A stretch of DNA of 64,000 nucleotides from Peptoniphilaceae bacterium (GTDB lineage: Bacteria > Bacillota > Clostridia > Tissierellales > Peptoniphilaceae), in assembly GCA_902363535.1 (NCBI GenBank), contig CABJAE010000002.1, positions 62,001 through 126,000 on the forward strand, read 5' to 3'. The position numbers and the translations under genes were made by a program. Below are positions 26,870-34,489 of this stretch, piece after piece (positions within the stretch are counted from its first letter, which is position 1; every line of letters starts with the position of its first letter). The notes beneath the pieces are model-generated. The model was not told the DNA's origin, did no database searches, and saw only the letters and a list, made by a program, of their open reading frames with translations.

Positions 26870-27963
26870 TGCAGTGCAGACTCCAGTATTTTCAGATTGC
26901 TTTCCATGCGTTCGAAGTAATTTTTGTCGCTTTCGTATTCCATGGGATCCAATTCCTTGACCTCGGCTCCCGCTTCCGATGCGACGGTTTGGGCTATTTT
27001 ATCATCTTCGTTGGGCTCCGTAAAGACGGTTTTAATGCCCTTGGCCTTCATTTCGTCCACGATGGCCTTCATGGCTTTGGGATCCGGTTCCGATTCGGAA
27101 TTAATGCCTTCGATGGGAATTTGGTTTAAGCCGTATTCCTTGGCCAAGTAGCCGTAGGCTTCGTGGCTCACGACGATGTCTTTGTGTTTCGCTTTGGCAA
27201 GCACGTTTTCGAAGGAATCGTCCAGGGCGTCGAATTTTTCGCTGAGCTTTTCGTAATTGGCCTTGTAGTAGGCGGCGTTGTCGGGATCTTTGGCGGCCAG
27301 GGCTTCACAGATGTTTTCCGCCATTTCTTCCGCATTTTCCGGTGCCATCCACACGTGGGGATCCATGCCCTCGTGTTCGTGATCGTGTTCCGCGGCGTCA
27401 TGGTCGTGATCGTGGTCCGCGGCGTCATGGTCGTGATCGTGTTCCGCGGCGTCGTGGTCGTGATCGTGGTCCGCGGCGTCATGGTCGTGGTCCGCGGCGT
27501 CGTGATCGTGGTCGTGGTCAGCGGCGTCTTCATCGTGGTGGTGATGGTGGCCGCCCTTTAACAACTCGATCCCCTCGGAGGCTTCCACAAAGGTGGCGTC
27601 CCCTTCTGCGGTCTCTTTTAAGCGATCCGTAAAGGATTCCAGGCCGGCGCCGTTGTAGACAAAAAGATCCGCTTCATTCACTTGGTTCATGTCCTTGGGC
27701 GAAGGCTCGAAGCCGTGAACCCCTTGGCCCTTGGGGATCAAGCAGGTGACCGTGGCCTTGTCTCCGGCGATTTCTTCGGTGAGGTCGCGAAGGATGTAGG
27801 TGGTGGTTACCACATTCAGGCCCTCTGCCTTGGGCTTTTGGCTCTCGGTGACCGCAACTTTATTGTCGTTGTTGTTGTTATTGTTGTTGTTTGCCGCACT
27901 CGATCCGCAGGCGGTAAGCATGACTGCGGCGCAGGCCACGGCGACGATTTGTTTTACTTTCAT
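26866..27963 (-). CDS. znuA: Zinc ABC transporter substrate-binding lipoprotein with giant His/Asp loop
   Basis: This 365-residue lipoprotein has the signal MLTACGSSAA (lipobox Cys at about residue 19), then an Asn run (NNNNNNNN) as tether. The cluster A-I fold carries the metal His residues at the end of the loop (EGMDPHVWMAPENA) and in VVSHEAYGYLAKEYG. Between them, residues of about 144-205 form a tandem repeat based on AADHDHDHD, about 20 His, far longer than the usual ZnuA/AdcA His-rich loop. Such loops bind extra zinc and feed the high-affinity site (family knowledge). The ATG at 27963 follows TAGGAGG. It is the first gene of the operon. Confidence 0.93.
   Translation of the reverse strand: MKVKQIVAVACAAVMLTACGSSAANNNNNNNNDNKVAVTESQKPKAEGLNVVTTTYILRDLTEEIAGDKATVTCLIPKGQGVHGFEPSPKDMNQVNEADLFVYNGAGLESFTDRLKETAEGDATFVEASEGIELLKGGHHHHHDEDAADHDHDHDAADHDHDAADHDHDHDAAEHDHDHDAADHDHDHDAAEHDHEHEGMDPHVWMAPENAEEMAENICEALAAKDPDNAAYYKANYEKLSEKFDALDDSFENVLAKAKHKDIVVSHEAYGYLAKEYGLNQIPIEGINSESEPDPKAMKAIVDEMKAKGIKTVFTEPNEDDKIAQTVASEAGAEVKELDPMEYESDKNYFERMESNLKILESALQ
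27357..27543 (-). repeat. In-frame tandem repeat encoding His/Asp loop
   Basis: Units close to 27 bases (encoding AA-D/E-HDHDHD) are repeated about six times with one shorter unit. The units differ by a few bases (GTGGTC versus GTGTTC), so the copy number can change by recombination without a frameshift. Confidence 0.85.
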
Positions 27964-27972
27964 ATTGCCTCC

Positions 27973-27995
27973 TAAATAAAAATCATTGTTATTTA
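27973..27995. promoter_or_regulatory. Candidate Zur operator upstream of zinc uptake operon
   Basis: A perfect 7-9-7 inverted repeat, TAAATAA, nine bases, TTATTTA, lies between the -10 and the ribosome site of the binding-protein gene. Its centre (AATCATTGTTAT) resembles Fur-type boxes. Regulation by the divergent Fur-family gene is an inference. Confidence 0.55.
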
Positions 27996-28004
27996 ACGGA
28001 ACTA

Positions 28005-28010
28005 AGTATA
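28005..28010 (-). promoter_or_regulatory. Extended -10 promoter of zinc uptake operon
   Basis: On the minus strand TGGTATACT, with the hexamer at 28010-28005. The predicted transcription start falls at the edge of the 27973-27995 inverted repeat. Confidence 0.5.
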
Positions 28011-28107
28011 CCACTTTGTCCTCTTTTCGGGAAGACTTCTCATAAAAATTTTTCCATCGCTTTTCTTTTTTCTTCCCATGGCTTATGATGGATTCGGGAG
28101 GATGGTC

Positions 28108-28512
28108 ATGGAAGAATTACTGAGAGAAAAAGGTTTAAAGGCCACGAAGGGCCGCCTGGAAGTGTTGAAGATTTTAGAAAAAGCCCCCGGGCCCATGTGT
28201 GCCATGGACGTGTTTAAAAAGACGCCGAGGGCGGTGTGCGCTTCGTTGTCTACGGTGTATCGAATTTTAAATCAGCTCACGGAGGCGGGGATTTTGCAGG
28301 CCTCTTTGGAACAGGACGAGAGCACCTATTACGAAATGAAGGGCGGCGGGCACCACCACTACATCGTCTGCGCCCGCTGCGGCAAGCTCGCCCCCATCGA
28401 CGACTGCCCTCTGGACGCTTTGGACGAACACATTATGCGGGCCACGGGCTACGCCATTACGGGCCACCGCTTTCAGCTGGAGGGGATTTGCCCGGACTGC
28501 TTAAAAAAATAA
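28108..28512 (+). CDS. Fur-family metal regulator, probable Zur
   Basis: This 134-residue protein has an N-terminal winged helix (KATKGRLEVLKILEKA; recognition helix around STVYRILNQL), a hinge, and a dimerisation domain with the metal sites GGGHHHYIVCARCGKL and the CPDC structural zinc site at the C-terminus. The ATG at 28108 lies 6 bases after GGGAGG; the ATG at 28102 touches that site and longer readings lack one. It is divergent from the zinc uptake operon, which carries a palindrome just downstream of its promoter. The context favours Zur; PerR or Fur are alternatives. Confidence 0.88.
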   Translation: MEELLREKGLKATKGRLEVLKILEKAPGPMCAMDVFKKTPRAVCASLSTVYRILNQLTEAGILQASLEQDESTYYEMKGGGHHHYIVCARCGKLAPIDDCPLDALDEHIMRATGYAITGHRFQLEGICPDCLKK

Positions 28513-28546
28513 GGAACCGACGGATGCCATCGGTTCCTTTTTGTTT
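28511..28546 (+). terminator. Terminator after Fur-family gene
   Basis: GGAACCGA, a 9-base loop, TCGGTTCC, then a T run. Confidence 0.8.
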
Positions 28547-28565
28547 GTCGAAGGTTCTAAACCCA

Positions 28566-29726
28566 TTACGCCTTTTTGCCCCGCCGAATCCACAGGGCGA
28601 GGGCGACGCTTGCGGCGGTAATGGCCATGTTCAGAAGCACGACTTTTCTCGGCGCATCGACGCCGTATGTGGCCGTCACGGCCCCCGCCGCGGCGAGGAC
28701 CACGTAATTGGCGAGGGAGGAAGCCATCATAACCACGGAGGTGATTTTTCCCTTGTGCTCTTCGTAAAGGCCGTTGGCCTCGGCCACCACCAGCTGCAGG
28801 ACGCCGCCGGCGCCGCCGTAGCCGATAAAAAAGCCGCCGATTAAGGGCGAGACGGGGCTTTTAACCACGTAGGTAAAGGCGAGGGCCGCGAGGCAAATGG
28901 CCGGGTAGAGGACGAGGACGTCTTCCGTCTCGATTTTCTTGAGCACCACAAAAGCCGTGGCCAAAATGGCCACGATGGTGCCCGCCGCATAAACCGACTG
29001 AATCATGGAAGGGTCCGCCATGCCGTAGAGGCTCCCCAGCTCCTGATTGCAATTGAGCCACAGGGTAAAGGTGGCGGTGGCGGTAAAGCCCATAAGTACC
29101 ACGGGGACGATGCCTCGGCGAATGCCCGCGGATCCTTTGGTCTTCTTTTGCGTCTTTTCCATGTCCGGGAAGGGCGCCGTTAAAATCAAGAGGCCGTCGG
29201 CGGCGATGAGGGCCCCTAAAAATGCGAAGACTGCCGAGTAGGAGAAAGATCGGGCCGCGGCGAAGCCGATGGCGAAGGGCAGCACGAATTGGCCCAAGGA
29301 CATGGCGAATTTCGTAAACATATTGGCCTTGGGGCCTTTTTCCTTAAAGAGCTCGAGGATCGTCGGCGTGACGCAGGTATCTAAAAAGGAATTGGCCATG
29401 CCGCCGATGATTGCCGCGGCGTAGGCGGCGGAAGCGGAAGCGCAAAAGGCGATGCCCAAAAAGTACAGGGCGTACAAAACGACGCCCGAAAGGCCCGATG
29501 CCTTTCGTCCCCATTTATCGGAGACGTAGCCGGAGACGGGAAGGGCCACCAAGCGGCCCAGGCCCAAGGCGGCGATGACCTGGATGACGGCGGAAATATC
29601 CGCCGCGCCCCAGGCGCTTTGCAGGGCGGATTTATACTGGGATAAGATGGAGACGCCGATGCCGTGAATAAAATAAGTAAAGTACAATGGCAGGGCGGTG
29701 CGGAAGACGCTTCGATTGGATTGCAT
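28566..29726 (-). CDS. MFS transporter
   Basis: This 386-residue transporter has 12 predicted membrane helices and the MFS loop 2-3 motif GYVSDKWGRKASG. No drug- or sugar-specific signature is recognised, so the substrate is open. GAGGTGATCC precedes the ATG. It is convergent with the Fur-family gene and separated from the genes upstream by a terminator, so it is probably expressed alone. Confidence 0.88.
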   Translation of the reverse strand: MQSNRSVFRTALPLYFTYFIHGIGVSILSQYKSALQSAWGAADISAVIQVIAALGLGRLVALPVSGYVSDKWGRKASGLSGVVLYALYFLGIAFCASASAAYAAAIIGGMANSFLDTCVTPTILELFKEKGPKANMFTKFAMSLGQFVLPFAIGFAAARSFSYSAVFAFLGALIAADGLLILTAPFPDMEKTQKKTKGSAGIRRGIVPVVLMGFTATATFTLWLNCNQELGSLYGMADPSMIQSVYAAGTIVAILATAFVVLKKIETEDVLVLYPAICLAALAFTYVVKSPVSPLIGGFFIGYGGAGGVLQLVVAEANGLYEEHKGKITSVVMMASSLANYVVLAAAGAVTATYGVDAPRKVVLLNMAITAASVALALWIRRGKKA

Positions 29727-29747
29727 GGATCACCTCACAGGATTTTT

Positions 29748-29779
29748 CAAAAAAAAAGCGACCCGCGGGCCGCTTTTTT
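29748..29779 (-). terminator. Terminator after the nitroreductase operon
   Basis: AAAGCG.CCCGCGGG.CGCTTT with long A and T runs, about 185 bases after the last gene of the leftward operon. The bases between (29780-29964) hold nothing else recognised. Confidence 0.6.
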
Positions 29780-29964
29780 CGGCTTTTTCAAGCCTCTCGA
29801 TGGTATGCCATTCCGATTTTTGGTAAGCAACAGTAAGTAAGAAACAACTCTAAGTAATAAAACTTATAGCTAGGAGTAAGTCGGCACGTTCGTCCATCGA
29901 TAGGTTCATTATCACATGAATTCCCCATGCCGTCAAGGGTTCTTTATCTATTGCCTGCAAATTT

Positions 29965-30381
29965 TTACAGATCCATGAACCGGCGAATGGCGTCGTAAAT
30001 TCCGTGGGTCATGTCCCGAAATTCCACCGGCGTCTGCTTTTCGTTCACGGAAAAGAGGTCGTCGTTTAGGTAGTTGAGGGTCACCGAGAGCATGCCCTCT
30101 TCGATTTCCACGTAAAAGCCCAGCTGCCTGTTTTCGATAGCGGCTTCAAAGCCGTAGCTGTCTCCGTCCAAAATCCGAATGCACTCGTCGTAAATGGCCA
30201 CGAGCTCTTCGAATTTAAAGAAACTGTCTTCCGCCTCAAAGTCCACATCGCCGTCTCTGCCCTGGATTTTGCAGATTAAATAATCGGCGTCAAATCCCGT
30301 GCCCACGCCCCATCCCGGCGGGTACTCGAATTCCAGGACGTCGACGGAAATTTCTTTTTTTCCTTCCTTTAAGTGAAGCAT
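29965..30381 (-). CDS. Unrecognised acidic cytosolic protein
   Basis: This 138-residue protein has no signal peptide or membrane segment. It is acidic, with a predicted mixed alpha/beta pattern (LEFEYPPGW, DYLICKIQGRDGDVDFEAED, IENRQLGFYVEIEEGMLSVTLNYL). The strand arrangement recalls small immunity-type or WapI-like domains, but the match is too weak to name. It begins 3 bases after the nitroreductase gene and is certainly co-transcribed with it. Confidence 0.65.
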   Translation of the reverse strand: MLHLKEGKKEISVDVLEFEYPPGWGVGTGFDADYLICKIQGRDGDVDFEAEDSFFKFEELVAIYDECIRILDGDSYGFEAAIENRQLGFYVEIEEGMLSVTLNYLNDDLFSVNEKQTPVEFRDMTHGIYDAIRRFMDL

Positions 30382-30384
30382 GTG

Positions 30385-31146
30385 CTATTTCTCCTTCGAT
30401 AAACGAAAACCCTGTTCCTCGGCGATTTGTGCGAGGGCCGCCCGATTTTCCGTGGCGCCTTTTAAGCGGGCGACCACTTGGTTGGAAAAAGAATCCACCC
30501 GGCGGTTGGCGTCCCTGAGGTCGTAATAGGTCTGCATTTCTTCGTCGTAATCCTTAATGGCTTCCAGGTAGTTGTCCAGAACCACGTAGCTGTCCGTGAA
30601 GCACTTCAGATCCATGGACATGCGGGGCTTGAGCTGCGGCGATTGATTGGGATGGCCGAAGCCGAGGCCGAAGACCGGGAAGGTGAGCTTCGGCAGATTT
30701 AAAAGCTCGATGACGGCCCGGGCATCGTTTAATAGGCTTCCGAGGTACACGGCGCCCAGTCCCGCCGCTTCAACGGCATTGGTGATATTTTGCGCCGCGA
30801 GAACCGCGTCGGTAAAGCCCTGGAAGAAGCGATCGCTGTCCGCCTCGGCTTCAAGTTCCACCCCTTGTTCCCTGGCGATGCGGCTGTTTCTGTACACGTC
30901 CGCGACAAAGACCCACAGCTCCGGCGCCCGGGCGATGTAATCCTGTCCGCCGATGTCGGCCAGGGCCTTTTTCTTCTTTTCATCCACGATGCGAATGATG
31001 GAATAAGATTGCATCCCGGTAGAGGTTGCCGTGCGATTGGCCACGTCTTTCAATGCTTCCACCAACGCGGGATCCACGGGTTCGTCGGTAAATTCCCGAA
31101 TGGTCACGTGGTTTAATTGTCTCTCAAAAAGGCTTTTATCTGCCAT
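30385..31146 (-). CDS. Flavin reductase / nitroreductase (FRP/NfsA type)
   Basis: This 253-residue FMN enzyme of the nitroreductase fold shows HVTIREFTDEPVD at the N-terminus (the phosphate-binding Arg), RTATSTGMQSYSIIRI, and the central AAEAAGLGAVYLGSL-type segment (EAAGLGAVYLGSLLND). Such enzymes reduce flavins, quinones or nitro compounds with NADPH. The ATG at 31146 follows GAGGAGG. Its start overlaps the stop of the upstream gene by one base (TAATG). The C-terminal region with many Arg and Asn residues is normal for FRP-type proteins. Confidence 0.88.
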   Translation of the reverse strand: MADKSLFERQLNHVTIREFTDEPVDPALVEALKDVANRTATSTGMQSYSIIRIVDEKKKKALADIGGQDYIARAPELWVFVADVYRNSRIAREQGVELEAEADSDRFFQGFTDAVLAAQNITNAVEAAGLGAVYLGSLLNDARAVIELLNLPKLTFPVFGLGFGHPNQSPQLKPRMSMDLKCFTDSYVVLDNYLEAIKDYDEEMQTYYDLRDANRRVDSFSNQVVARLKGATENRAALAQIAEEQGFRLSKEK

Positions 31147-31646
31147 TACTTCCTCCTCTGTTTTTCTCTCAGACGGCGAATCCACAAATTGCCGATTTCC
31201 GCCGTGGACTCCATGGTCTTGAGCTGCATGCGCAAGAGCCCCTTTAAGGATTCCGCCAAGTAGGCGTCTTCTTCATCCCCGGCGGTTTTAAAGAGCCCGC
31301 CTTCGTCTTTACCGTAGAGCTGAATGATCATTTCCCCGGGGCCCGCGCCGTCGCCGTGTTCCACTTCCACGGCCAGGGGCTTTTTGTCCATGGGCATAAG
31401 CGCCCCGGTATGGCGCATGGCGGGGAGGTTGATATCTTCCGCTTCGAAATGTCCTTCGGCCTCCGTTAAATACACCCCGGCATCGGTGATGCCGTCGACG
31501 AAATAAAAGCGCCGCATATCGCCGATCAGCCACAGGCCGTCTCCCGCTTTTAAGCGCGCCGAATAAGCCGCCTCCACAGGCAGAAAGCCCTCGGCGTCGG
31601 GTAATTGATCCGTGTATAAATAATAGGCCCGATTTCTCTCGCCCAT
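31146..31646 (-). CDS. Unrecognised cytosolic protein coupled to nitroreductase
   Basis: This protein has about 166 residues when read from the ATG at 31646, which follows GGGGGAG closely; the ATG at 31658 has no ribosome site. The N-terminal part (RAYYLYTDQLPDAEGFLPVE) is followed by a beta-rich central region and a helical C-terminus ending in basic residues (RRLREKQRRK). No domain was recognised. It shares one base with the nitroreductase start, so a functional link is likely. Confidence 0.65.
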   Translation of the reverse strand: MGERNRAYYLYTDQLPDAEGFLPVEAAYSARLKAGDGLWLIGDMRRFYFVDGITDAGVYLTEAEGHFEAEDINLPAMRHTGALMPMDKKPLAVEVEHGDGAGPGEMIIQLYGKDEGGLFKTAGDEEDAYLAESLKGLLRMQLKTMESTAEIGNLWIRRLREKQRRK

Positions 31647-31664
31647 GTTCTCCCCCATCTGTAA

Positions 31665-31696
31665 ATAGAAAAGGTACCGACATCTGCCGGTACCTT
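31665..31696 (-). terminator. Terminator after small 60-residue gene
   Basis: AAGGTACCG and CGGTACCTT form a perfect 9-base stem with a T-rich tail on the minus strand. Confidence 0.65.
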
Positions 31697-31707
31697 ACAT
31701 GAAACGC

Positions 31708-31890
31708 TTATTTCGCGTTTTCGTTTACCCATTCCACGGATTCTTTAACGGCTTCATCCGTCGGGATTTCAACGCCGGTTTCCGGATCCTTGCCGGCTAC
31801 CTTACCGTAAATGTCCGATGCCGGAGCGTGTTCGTCGTTTTGGTTTTCTTGTTCTCTTCTTGCTTTTGCTTTTTCTTCTTTGTTAGGCAC
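31708..31890 (-). CDS. Small charged protein (60 residues), unrecognised
   Basis: This protein has a GTG start at 31890 with TAGGAGGATATT upstream. It is very hydrophilic (KEEKAKARREQENQND at the N-terminus, then ETGVEIPTDEAVKESVEWVNE) and has no Cys or membrane segment. It follows rlmH by 9 bases and ends at a terminator, so it is the last gene of the tpx-rlmH transcript. It may be a small helical stress-type protein; no function can be assigned. Confidence 0.65.
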   Translation of the reverse strand: MPNKEEKAKARREQENQNDEHAPASDIYGKVAGKDPETGVEIPTDEAVKESVEWVNENAK

Positions 31891-31899
31891 AATATCCTC

Positions 31900-32379
31900 C
31901 TATTTGTGATACACATGGCCGGCGTGAATGCGCGCGGCCCGATAAATTTGTTCCATTAATACGACGCGCATCAGGGTGTGGGGCAAGGTCATTTTCGAAA
32001 ACGACAAGAGCCAATCCGCCCGCGCCTTTACGGCGGGGGAAAGCCCCATGCTGCTTCCGATGACGAAGACCACATCTCCCGAGGTCGTCTCAAGAAAGTC
32101 GTACAGTTTTTCCGAAAAAGCCGGTGAATCCACCTGCTTTCCCTCCACGGCCAATACGATTACCGTATCCCGCGGATTGATTTTCGCCAAAAGGCCCTCG
32201 CCCTCTCGCTCGAGAACCCCCTCAGCCTCTTTCTCGGACAAGCTTTCCGGCGCCCGTTCGTCCTTCAGTTCCACCACTTCAGTGGGGACGTAGGGCCGAA
32301 GCCGCTTTACATACTCCGAAACCAAGGCGCTCAGGGCCGGATCCTTTAGCTTTCCAAGGGCCAGAACCCGTATGCGCAT
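31900..32379 (-). CDS. rlmH: 23S rRNA (pseudouridine-1915-N3)-methyltransferase
   Basis: This 159-residue SPOUT methyltransferase shows the family C-terminus almost intact: FVIGSSMGLSPAV, LSFSKMTLPHTLMRVVLMEQ and the terminal YRAARIHAGHVYHK. It methylates pseudouridine 1915 in helix 69 of 23S rRNA on assembled 70S ribosomes. It begins 2 bases after the tpx stop, so it is co-transcribed with it. Length equals the family norm. Confidence 0.95.
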   Translation of the reverse strand: MRIRVLALGKLKDPALSALVSEYVKRLRPYVPTEVVELKDERAPESLSEKEAEGVLEREGEGLLAKINPRDTVIVLAVEGKQVDSPAFSEKLYDFLETTSGDVVFVIGSSMGLSPAVKARADWLLSFSKMTLPHTLMRVVLMEQIYRAARIHAGHVYHK

Positions 32380-32381
32380 GC

Positions 32382-32891
32382 TTAGATCAGCGCTTTTACT
32401 GCTTCAAGGGCTTTGTCGTAGTCCGGGTGATTGGTCACTTCTTGGACGTATTCCACGTATTTTACCTCGTCATCTTCGCCGACGACGACGATGCCGCGGG
32501 TCAAGAGACGCAGGCCTTCGATTAAGAAGCCGTATTTGTTGCCGAAATCGCAGATTTGATAATCGCTGACGAGTTTGGCGCGGTCGATGCCTTCGGCGGC
32601 GCCGAAGCGTTCTTGTGCGAAGGGAAGGTCGTTGGAAATGGTGATGACGTGGACGTTGTCACCTAAATCCGTGGCCATTTGATTGAAGTTTCCTGTTTGA
32701 ATGGCGCAAACGCCGGTGTCGATGGAAGGAACGACGGAGTAAATGCGTACGGTGCCGTTTAATTCCTTGGATTCAAAGGGACTTAAATCGTTGTTTACCG
32801 CAACAAAATCCGGTGCCTTGTCGCCGACTTTAATTTCTTCGCCTAAAATGTTGATGGCGTTTCCGCCAAATGTAATATTTTCTCTGGACAT
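32382..32891 (-). CDS. tpx: Thiol peroxidase (Tpx), resolving Cys not at usual place
   Basis: This 169-residue peroxiredoxin shows KVGDKAPDFVAVNNDL, the peroxidatic Cys62 in PSIDTGVCAIQT, LPFAQERF and EYVQEVTNHPDY. In typical Tpx the sequence after RF is a Cys (resolving); here it is Gly97. The only other Cys is 114, in DYQICDFGNKYG. The enzyme is either a 1-Cys form or uses Cys114. It reduces hydroperoxides with thioredoxin in the family. TAGGAGG precedes the ATG. Confidence 0.93.
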   Translation of the reverse strand: MSRENITFGGNAINILGEEIKVGDKAPDFVAVNNDLSPFESKELNGTVRIYSVVPSIDTGVCAIQTGNFNQMATDLGDNVHVITISNDLPFAQERFGAAEGIDRAKLVSDYQICDFGNKYGFLIEGLRLLTRGIVVVGEDDEVKYVEYVQEVTNHPDYDKALEAVKALI

Positions 32892-32922
32892 AATGTACCT
32901 CCTAGGTTTCGTTCACAAAATC

Positions 32923-32939
32923 ATATACTACATGTATAT
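32923..32939. promoter_or_regulatory. Inverted repeat over the tpx promoter
   Basis: ATATAC, TACAT, GTATAT: a perfect 6-5-6 repeat 32 bases before the tpx start, overlapping the probable -10 (TATACA or TAGTAT on the minus strand). It is a candidate regulator site. Confidence 0.4.
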
Positions 32940-33049
32940 CCTAAAATTCGGGAAACTAACAGAAAATCGGGGAGAGATTTTATTTTTTCATTCTTCTGCG
33001 CCAAAATCCGGCCGATGCGGTATGATAGTAGGAAGATAAAGGAGGCATT

Positions 33050-34198
33050 ATGACCTTAGAAGCTACCGCCCTCGTCCTCGACGGGCACAACTCCACCGCC
33101 TTAGCCATATTGAGAAATTTGGGCCGCCGCGGCATTTCAGTCGCCACCCTGGATGCGGCCCCCTCGGATTACGGCATCAGCCGCTACGCGAAAGACAGCG
33201 TCCTTCTGCCTGAGGCGGGCGAGGCCGCTCTTTTAGAGAGCCTTCTCGCCCTTTCCGAGAACAAGCCCGTGCTTTTTCCCACGACGCCGGCCTATGTGGA
33301 TTTTGTTGCGCGCAATTTTTCCGTGCTGAAAGCCCATTTCCGCTTCCCGGCGCTCTCCGCCGAGTCCCTCGCCTCCGGGGCCATGGCGGATCTTTTTCGG
33401 GATCTGATGCCGCCTCAAAAAGATCTTTACGGAAGCAAAGACGACCTCGTCCTCGAAATCGCCACGACCCTGGGCTTTCCCTGCTTAATCAAATCTCGGG
33501 ACGGAAACAAAGAGACGCCGATTCAATACATCGCGAGCGCCGCCGCCTTTTCCCGTGCCCTCGAGAAAATCGAGGCGGAGGATTTCTACGCCGAGCGCTA
33601 CGTGCCCGGCGAAGCCTCGGACAATTACGCCGCCTCCCTCTACTACGCAGGCGCCGGCGAACTTTCGGGCTTCGTCACCACACAGGTGCTGCGCCAATAC
33701 CCGGAATTTGTCGGCGAAGCCACCTACGTGAAGCAGAAATGGATTCCCGAGCTCATCGGCCTCGTCCATCCCCGCCTAAAGGCAGCGGGCTTTCGCGGCA
33801 TCTTCCACGCCACCTTCAAGCGCGACGAATTTAGCCGAAAGGTCTATATTACCGGCGCGGAGGCCTGCTTTTCTCCCGAGACGGAGCTCTTCACCCACCT
33901 GGGCTTCGAAACCCCCTATCTCTATTATTTAGACAGCACGGGCGAAGCGGTGCCGAAGATTTTCTTTCAATCGGACACCAACTGCCACTTTAGAGACGGC
34001 TGGCGGGACATGGCCGGGGTGGCGAGTTACCTGAAGACCGGCCACATGGGGCTGATGAAAATGATCGCCGACTACAAATTCAGAAAAATCCCCGCCACAT
34101 GGGCCTGGGACGACATGGGCCCGGGGCTGAACAAGCTCGGCGCCAAAGCCGCCGGCGGCGCGAGGCTCCTCTACGACAAGCTTCCTTTTAATAAATAA
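33050..34198 (+). CDS. ATP-grasp carboxylate-amine ligase
   Basis: This 382-residue protein has an N-terminal pre-ATP-grasp domain (ALVLDGHNSTALAILRNLGRRG), a central ATP-grasp region (GFPCLIKSRDG for the phosphate loop, DFYAERYVPGEASD as linker strand) and a C-terminal part with the metal-binding GFRGIFHATFKRDEF. The last 60 residues are helical. Such enzymes join a carboxylate to an amine. D-aspartate ligases that build peptidoglycan cross-bridges belong to this broad group, and anaerobic cocci often have D-Asp or D-Glu bridges, but this is only a suggestion. AAAGGAGG precedes the ATG; TATGAT at 33021-33026 is a likely -10. Confidence 0.8.
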   Translation: MTLEATALVLDGHNSTALAILRNLGRRGISVATLDAAPSDYGISRYAKDSVLLPEAGEAALLESLLALSENKPVLFPTTPAYVDFVARNFSVLKAHFRFPALSAESLASGAMADLFRDLMPPQKDLYGSKDDLVLEIATTLGFPCLIKSRDGNKETPIQYIASAAAFSRALEKIEAEDFYAERYVPGEASDNYAASLYYAGAGELSGFVTTQVLRQYPEFVGEATYVKQKWIPELIGLVHPRLKAAGFRGIFHATFKRDEFSRKVYITGAEACFSPETELFTHLGFETPYLYYLDSTGEAVPKIFFQSDTNCHFRDGWRDMAGVASYLKTGHMGLMKMIADYKFRKIPATWAWDDMGPGLNKLGAKAAGGARLLYDKLPFNK

Positions 34199-34203
34199 AC
34201 GAC

Positions 34204-34227
34204 AAAAGCACCCACGCGGGTGCTTTT
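34204..34227. terminator. Bidirectional terminator
   Basis: AAAAGCACCC, loop ACGC, GGGTGCTTTT between the convergent ligase and toxin genes. Confidence 0.8.
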
Positions 34228-34489
34228 ATTTGTTTTCGTAATGATGGGCGCAGGACAGGATAATCAACCACTCGTCCTCCACCTTATAAATCAATCGGTC
34301 CTCCGTGTTAATTCGCCTGAACCAATAGCCTGCCAGTTCATACTTTAAGGGCTCCGGCTTGCCGATGCCCTCAAAAGGCGTCCTGAGAATATCTTTAATA
34401 AGCAAATTAATACGCTTCAGTGTTTTTTTGTCCTTTGTTTGCCACGAAATATATTCTTCAAAGGCCCCGTCGTGAAATGCAATCTTCAT
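34226..34489 (-). CDS. yoeB: YoeB family toxin (ribosome-dependent mRNA interferase)
   Basis: This 87-residue RelE-superfamily toxin shows the YoeB pattern: AFEEYISWQTKDKKTLKRIN, RTPFEGIGKPEPLK, GYWFRRINTEDRLIYKV and the C-terminal His-His-Tyr (CAHHYENK). The catalytic Glu (E46-like), Arg and C-terminal His are in place, so it should be active. It cleaves mRNA in the ribosomal A site when not bound by YefM. It lies directly after the antitoxin stop. Confidence 0.95.
   Translation of the reverse strand: MKIAFHDGAFEEYISWQTKDKKTLKRINLLIKDILRTPFEGIGKPEPLKYELAGYWFRRINTEDRLIYKVEDEWLIILSCAHHYENK

Noticed and set aside
27357..27543. CRISPR-like array
   Set aside because: The repeats are contiguous, in frame and code for the zinc protein loop; there are no spacers.
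27163..27561. Val/Arg-rich open frame on + strand opposite the His repeat
   Set aside because: It is the reverse reading of the tandem repeat and has no ribosome site.
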